DNA of 12,551 bases, taken from the NCBI GenBank assembly GCA_003024985.2, contig PXIH01S0001422.1. One strand, written 5' to 3'. The stretch comes from Euperipatoides rowelli (lineage: Eukaryota > Onychophora > Udeonychophora > Euonychophora > Peripatopsidae). Numbering within the stretch: the stretch's first letter is position 1; every line of letters starts with the position of its first letter. Under the pieces are notes generated by a model. The model saw nothing but the letters and a program-made list of their open reading frames with translations. It was not told where the DNA came from and did no database searches. The position numbers were made by a program, and so were the translations under genes. Below, piece by piece: positions 8,337-12,551 of this stretch.

Positions 8337-8826
8337 CAGGGATGAAGATACTAGCACGCGTGTCACTAGGTGACACATGACTACGATTTGAGTGACACCC
8401 CATGAACAATGAACGCATGGTGTTCTATTGTACATGTAATAAATAAGAAATTGTAACTGTAACAACTGATGCCACCCCAAATATGGTAGGTAAACATAAT
8501 GGTTTTGTGAAATTTCTTAGTGAAGAAGTTCAGCACGCTATTATGAGGGTTCCATTGCATTATAAACAAAAATGTGAATGCGGAAAAGTAAGCATGAACT
8601 CATTTAAAACTGTACTCTCGGTGGTAACTAAAATTGTAAATTTTATATCTTCACATGCTCTAAATAATCGACAGTTCTCAAAGATGTTAGACGAGGTGGA
8701 TTCTCAATAAGGCAGATTCTTATATATAATAATGTTCGTCAGCGGAGTCGTGGTGGCATACTAGACATTTGAAAGTAATAAACCAAACTTCAAGTGGCAC
8801 AAGTCAAAAAAGGTTCACCATCCCTG
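8337..8826 (+). mobile_element. Internally deleted hAT transposon, 490 bp
   Basis: The ends are CAGGGATG at 8337-8344 and its exact inverse CATCCCTG at 8819-8826, the typical hAT terminus. The flanking 8-mers GTTTATAT and GCCTATAA agree at 5 of 8 positions, compatible with an old, mutated 8-bp target duplication. A subterminal palindrome GTGTCAC-TAG-GTGACAC lies at 8360-8376. The interior keeps a transposase fragment, described separately. At 490 bp it is much shorter than a full hAT element, so most of the original was lost by deletion. Confidence 0.75.
8447..8769 (+). pseudogene. hAT transposase fragment (ZBED5/GTF2IRD2-like lineage), frameshifted
   Basis: The translation contains VTTDATPNMVGKHNGF, which matches the hAT block around the second catalytic Asp (TDGAPxMxGxxxGF). 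It then has LHYKQKCECGKV (consensus LHCIIHQ..LCGKV, with the conserved Cys and His replaced) and KIVNFISSHALNNRQF (consensus VNFIRxxxLNHRQF), followed by LDEVDSQ and a stop at 8708-8710. After a frameshift, 8731-8769 reads NVRQRSRGGILDI, corresponding to the VRWLSRGxVL motif. The N-terminal BED finger, the first catalytic Asp and the C-terminal dimerisation region are absent. It is an inactive relic lying inside the CAGGGATG-bounded element. The family assignment rests on recognised motifs, without a database search. Confidence 0.75.
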
Positions 8827-8885
8827 GCCTATAACCTGTAATTTATCCTTTCAGAGCACTTATTGATTCAACACTGATACTTAGG

Positions 8886-9114
8886 GTCAGATTCCGTTGT
8901 CTGCTCAATATGGCTAAAATTATCTAGATTGGCGCTCAGCAAAAGATTATTTCACCTCTAGATTATCCTAGGGTTCAGGGTTATGGTAAGGTTAAAACTA
9001 AGAAAATATACTAAATTCGGCAAAAAAAATAGCCTACTATGTCCACATGCTACAAGGCTTTAGTTATCGTGTGACTCCTAACAATTATATTGTTGGCAGA
9101 TAATGGAATCTGAC
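8886..9114. mobile_element. MITE, 229 bp, 19-bp inverted repeats
   Basis: The left end reads GTCAGATTCCGTTGTCTGC and the inverted right end GTCAGATTCCATTATCTGC, two mismatches in 19. Similarity continues weakly inward (TCAATAT and CAACAATAT). The flanking 9-mers ATACTTAGG (8877-8885) and ATACTTTGC (9115-9123) agree at 7 of 9, which would suit a 9-bp target duplication as in Mutator-like elements. If the true left end were AGGGTCAG, the duplication would instead be the 6-bp ATACTT. There is no coding capacity. The interior contains a GGTTCAGGGTTATGGTAAGG stretch. Confidence 0.65.
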
Positions 9115-9259
9115 ATACTTTGCTCCATGGAAAACAATAACTTCATCATATTATTTATTTAGTCAATATATTCCTATCACATTAGTCTATATTACAGAAT
9201 ATGTATATCTATATGGCTAATAAATTCAATCAGGAGTATCTAAAATGCCTTCAGTTAAG

Positions 9260-9624
9260 CCGGTGTTCCCAACCTTTTTCTTATGTTGACCTCCTATGAA
9301 ATTTTTTTTTTAAAAATTGACTCCCTTCAAATTTATTTTCGTTTTGTTCCCTTACGACATATTTGATAAGCTTTTTTTTGGATGTATGGAAGTTTTATTT
9401 CCCTTTTGATAAATTTGATAAACTTAAGCTTTTTTTGCTGTTGAAATTTAGAAAGTTTAAAATTTTTGGGTGTCCAGACCCCCTGGACACCCACCCGTAA
9501 ATATCTGATTTTTCCATTGACTCCTTGAATTCTATTGACCCCTTTCAAAAATCCATTGACCCCTTATATGAATAGCCATTGGGAATCCCTGAGTATGATT
9601 TCTTTCATCATCTATTATGTCTTG
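9260..9624. repeat. Tandemly duplicated hAT-like non-coding element, copy 1
   Basis: The start CCGGTGTTCCCAACC and the inverted end CAGGGATTCCCAATGG (ending at 9591) resemble hAT MITE termini of the CAGTGTTCCCAACC kind. The unit then continues through GAGTATGATTTCTTTCATCA, which is also present after copy 2, so the duplicated segment extends past the element's right end. Internally, TTGAC(C/T)(C/T)C occurs at both ends (about 9286, 9318, 9517, 9534 and 9556). A perfect hairpin lies at 9468-9492 (GGGTGTCCAG-ACCCC-CTGGACACCC), and a sub-repeat TTCCCTT...TTTGATAA is present twice. The minus-strand open frame at 9333-9548 is fortuitous. Confidence 0.7.
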
Positions 9625-10024
9625 CGTTGACCCCCTATGAAATTTTTTTTTAAATTGACCCCCTTATAATTTGTTTTCCCAATATTTTTTTTTAGTTGTA
9701 TGGATGTTTTGATTCCCTTTTGACAGATTTGATAAGCTTTTTTTTTTTGGTTGTATGGATGTTTTATTTCCCTTCTGACTAATTTGATAAGCTTAAACTT
9801 TTTTTTCTTTGCTGTTGAGATTTAGAAAGTTTAAAATTTTTGGGGGTGTCTAGACCCCCTGGACATCCACCTGTAAAATGTCCTTGCATAGTAAATATCT
9901 GATTTTTCCAATGACTCCATGAATTCTATTGACCTCTTTCAAAAATTCATTGATTCCCAGTGGATTATATGAATACCCATTGGGAATCCCTGAGTCTGAT
10001 TTCTGTCATCATTCTATTATGTCT
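9625..10024. repeat. Tandemly duplicated hAT-like non-coding element, copy 2
   Basis: This repeats copy 1 in direct orientation from GTTGACC(T/C)CCTATGAAATT through GGGAATCCCTGAGT(A/C)TGATTT to TCTATTATGTCT. It is about 60 bp longer, owing to a fuller GTTGTATGGATGTTTT...TTTGATAAGCTT sub-repeat (period about 55, starts near 9695 and 9750) and two small insertions (near 9879 and 9958). The GGGTGTC(C/T)AG hairpin is imperfect here. The CCAACC left end seen in copy 1 is missing at the junction. Confidence 0.75.
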
Positions 10025-11147
10025 ATAATCCCACATTTAGATTTTTTTTCATTCCAAAATAGACCCACTGTACTTCAAGATATACTGGAGATAAAATGAT
10101 GGGAAAAAGAAAAAGAAATAAAGAGTAATAAAGAAAACTATTTCATTGTTTCTTCTAAACAAATTTTGCAACATTTTAGATTATGGTTATAAAAAAGACT
10201 GCATCTACTGTCACAGTGCAGTGATTCTAGATTTTTTTTCTCCTGTTACTGTGAAAAGATTTCATTGCCATAATTTACCCATGATCAAACATTAATAAGT
10301 ATAATGGAGTAGATTTTCTGCTCCTCAACCAAGCTCTCATAGGTTTTTGTACCAATAGTATTTTTTTCCATTTTAGTATAAGTTAATACTGATTTTAAAT
10401 ATATCAATAGACTATAAATTATAAAAAGAGCTTTTTAAATCCGCTATTTTTATCTTGGAAATGAATCATTATAGCACATAAAATGTACAATAATTTTTAC
10501 AGTTGTAGACATTAGGCATCCATTAAGTCCACTTCTTGCGGCCAATGTTTGGTTGTAAATTGTGCTTACGAGACAAATATCACCGTGGCAACAATTCTTT
10601 TTATAAAAGGCCATGATTTGCTTTGAAGAATCAGTAGGTAAATTAAAATGCAATTGTGGCAATGTCAACAGTGAATAACTTTATATTACTATTCAGAATG
10701 AGAATCAAGTAAACTACAGGAGCCGTTAAGTGATCTATACCAAAGTGCAATGGCAGCTATTAGTAAAAAAAATCAACTTGTCATATTTCAAATCATCCTG
10801 AAATAATTAGGTTAAATATCAGTCTATTATATTTATAGGCCTACTATTCCCCTCACCCCTCTGTTAGTATTATAGTTTACTCAATCACCATGAGCGCAGC
10901 CATTTATAGTTATCTTAATAACCTGTTTCGACTGACTAGACCTTGCAGGAATTGCCAAAAAAATATGATGCAATTAACAAAGACAGATGAACAAAAAAAT
11001 GCATATTATGGGTGCCACTTACACTCTAGTCCTATTGGCCAACACATGCTCACTAGCTCTACAAAATTAAATGCTCTCTGATCACTGGGTACAATACAGA
11101 TTTTCTCCCTTGTTTATATAAAACAATACACAAAAATAAAAAACAGA
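10025..11147. other. Intergenic, no recognised gene
   Basis: This is plain AT-rich DNA. About 10500-10670 is somewhat richer in GC and has a 72-codon minus-strand open frame (10450-10668); a 63-codon plus-strand frame lies at 10890-11081. Neither shows a motif I recognise. A small palindrome ACTGTCACAGT lies at about 10209-10219. TATAGGCCTACTA occurs at about 10836-10848. Confidence 0.45.
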
Positions 11148-11336
11148 ATGTACACACTTGTACCACGTCTAATTAAAACAGGTGATTTATCGCTCCTGTC
11201 GGCTCATAAAAACAAAGATACAAAAATATTTATGAGATTAGACTATTGTGACTTCACCTATGGGTTTTCTATTTCCCTGATTACAGTAATCCTACAGCTC
11301 TTTACATCCTCTCCTCTATACCATTTAAAATAATAA
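11148..11336 (+). pseudogene. Possible non-LTR reverse transcriptase C-terminal fragment
   Basis: A 61-codon frame contains RLDYCDFTYGFSISLI, which resembles the RLDYCNxLLYGLPxSLI block just after the reverse-transcriptase core in L2/CR1/Jockey-type elements, with one residue missing. The expected following LQxxQNxAARLI and WLPVxxRI blocks are not seen. The flanks carry no other reverse-transcriptase motif and no clear tail. The match is short, so this may be a decayed retrotransposon scrap or chance. Confidence 0.25.
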
Positions 11337-11442
11337 AAATATACCCTATCTTATCCTATTCTTAACTGCCATTCTCTCACACAAACACAATAGGCCTACA
11401 TGGTACTATTTTACGAAAAACATAGATAAATATTTATTGGTG

Positions 11443-11688
11443 TTCTCAATCTTTTTTTCCATAGAAGAACCACTAAAATAATGTTCCGTATCCTGAGGAA
11501 ATACTACATAATAAAACATTTATGAAGGGGGTGGAGGCACAATCCATTTACTATGCTGCTAAAATTGCTAAATTATTGACAAGGAAATATATTTTTTATT
11601 TTTTACAATAATCCAAATGTATTAAATAAAGAAGTAAAAATCACAGATGTTGATGGACCAAGCCCTGGTTAAGATGTGGGACCCTGCT
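11443..11688. mobile_element. Possible hAT-like MITE adjoining composite repeat copy B
   Basis: The left side TTGGTGTTCTCAATCTTTTT followed by TTCCATAGAAGAACCAC resembles hAT MITE ends of the CAGTGGTTCTCAACC type. A loosely matching inverted partner (CAGGGTCCCACATCTTAACC on the minus strand) ends near 11688, where it overlaps the start of homology to copy A. The match between ends is imperfect and no target duplication was found. Confidence 0.3.
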
Positions 11689-12431
11689 AATAGTCATTAA
11701 TTAAAAAATAAATGTAATTAAAATGAAATAAGTAATGCCTGGACCAATTTTTTTTAAGTATTTCTTTTTTCTTTTTTACAAATATGGTAGGCTATTTATG
11801 AATAGGCTACTAATAAATGTTAATTTAGAAAACAACCAAACAAATGGAAACTTTTGACTTCGGAGTCAACACAGCATGAATAAAACAGGTTTAATAGGAA
11901 AATGTACAAAATGAGTTAGTAGAATAGCAAAAATAATAAAATATCAAACCTATAACAAGTACAATTTGTCAAGTGACAATTTAGTTTTGTTTCTAGTCTG
12001 GTCAATATCTGTTAAAAATACAGGAGTTAAGAATTTTTAAATAAAGTGGACGCCATATTTAATCCAGATGGAATTCACTTTTTTAGATCTGACAAAAAAT
12101 GCTTCAGTTTAAGGTCTGGTCTAAACTCAGTTACAAATGATCAGAATTACAACTTTATTAAACTGTTATGTACTGTATGTGTCCACCAAATTGGTTCAAG
12201 ATGGTAGATTAAGCTATACTACTGCAGAATTATATGGAGCCTGATTCAAATACTTTAGTCTATATGGTCAACACCAAGAAATTATGAGTTTGCTCCAACT
12301 GTTAATGCCATATTCATTCATGATGGATTTCTTCAATATTACATAGAGTGGATGGATATTATATTGTCTATAATTTGAAGAGTAAATCTGGAAAATCGCT
12401 CTTAACTTATACTTGTGAAAAATATTGTGGA
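11659..12431. repeat. Dispersed composite repeat, body, copy B
   Basis: Same-orientation counterpart of 1935-2687, starting AAGCCCTGGTTAAGATGTGG and ending just before TTGAAGAAATGGCCAAATGA. It has many substitutions and indels relative to copy A, including an extra AGATGG after TTGGTTCA and an insertion near 12361-12380. The open frames of copy A are interrupted here, while the pyrimidine tract with TTTCTAG, and the CTACTGCAGAATTATA block, are kept. A minus-strand frame at 12268-12462 is fortuitous. Confidence 0.75.
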
Positions 12432-12551
12432 TTGAAGAAATGGCCAAATGAATGCGTGTCACAAGAATGAGAAAATGGTTGAATGGCTACTGTCACAAGA
12501 ATGAGGCAGTAGTGAATGACTATTGTCACAATATAACTAGCAGAACACTAA
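12432..12551. repeat. Start of tandem array, copy B, cut by the window edge
   Basis: It begins with TTGAAGAAATGGCCAAATGA and TGTCACAAGAATGAG exactly as the copy A array does. It continues with GAATGAGGCAGTAGTGAATG, ACTATTGTCACAATATAACT and AGCAGAACACT before the window ends. This shows that the array is part of the dispersed family rather than a local satellite. Confidence 0.85.

Noticed and set aside
8381-8569. 62-codon minus-strand frame
   Set aside because: It is antisense to the recognised hAT transposase fragment.
9333-9548. Lys-rich 71-codon minus-strand frame
   Set aside because: It lies within a duplicated non-coding element, and its composition simply reflects T-rich DNA.
10450-10668. 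72-codon minus-strand frame in a slightly GC-richer patch, considered as an exon
   Set aside because: No motif, splice context or homology is recognisable, so it is left as unassigned intergenic sequence.
10919-10960. Sequence with GTTTCGACTGACTAGACC considered as a tRNA T-arm
   Set aside because: No cloverleaf with acceptor, D and anticodon arms can be drawn around it.

Overview
This is strongly AT-rich eukaryotic DNA, most likely from an invertebrate animal. The grounds are a single-exon C2H2 zinc-finger array with animal-type linkers, a transposase relic of the animal ZBED5/GTF2IRD2-like hAT lineage, several families of short terminal-inverted-repeat transposons, homopolymer runs, and GC islands around TAGGCCTAC-like words that are frequent in marine invertebrates. 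I cannot name the species. No bacterial features, rRNA, tRNA or CRISPR array were seen.

Layout. 1-1935 is intergenic with one probable transposon end (about 1431-1501) and an AAT microsatellite. 1935-5140 is one large composite repeat: a non-coding body of about 750 bp followed by a tandem array of about 107-bp units. The array is split at 3550-4398 by an 849-bp hAT-type element flanked by a perfect 8-bp target duplication. A second copy of the body, with the first array units, occupies 11659 to the window end, so the array travels with a dispersed family. 5684-6140 (minus strand) holds decayed zinc fingers. They lie directly downstream of the only convincing gene, a 446-codon C2H2 protein at 6141-7481 (minus strand). 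7518-8336 is intergenic.

8337-8826 is a deleted hAT element keeping a piece of transposase coding sequence. 8886-9114 is a MITE with 19-bp inverted repeats. 9260-10024 is a tandemly duplicated non-coding element with hAT-like ends. 10025-11440 is mostly unassigned and contains one weak hint of a non-LTR reverse transcriptase tail.

How it fits together: the zinc-finger gene sits in a transposon-dense neighbourhood. Its array carries nine intact and two broken fingers and is continued past its stop codon by at least six further finger relics, so the array was once longer and its 3' part has decayed. No operon-like or pathway-like gene grouping is visible, and I do not see a new multi-gene system. 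The most notable structures are the decaying finger array and the transposon-borne, nested tandem array.
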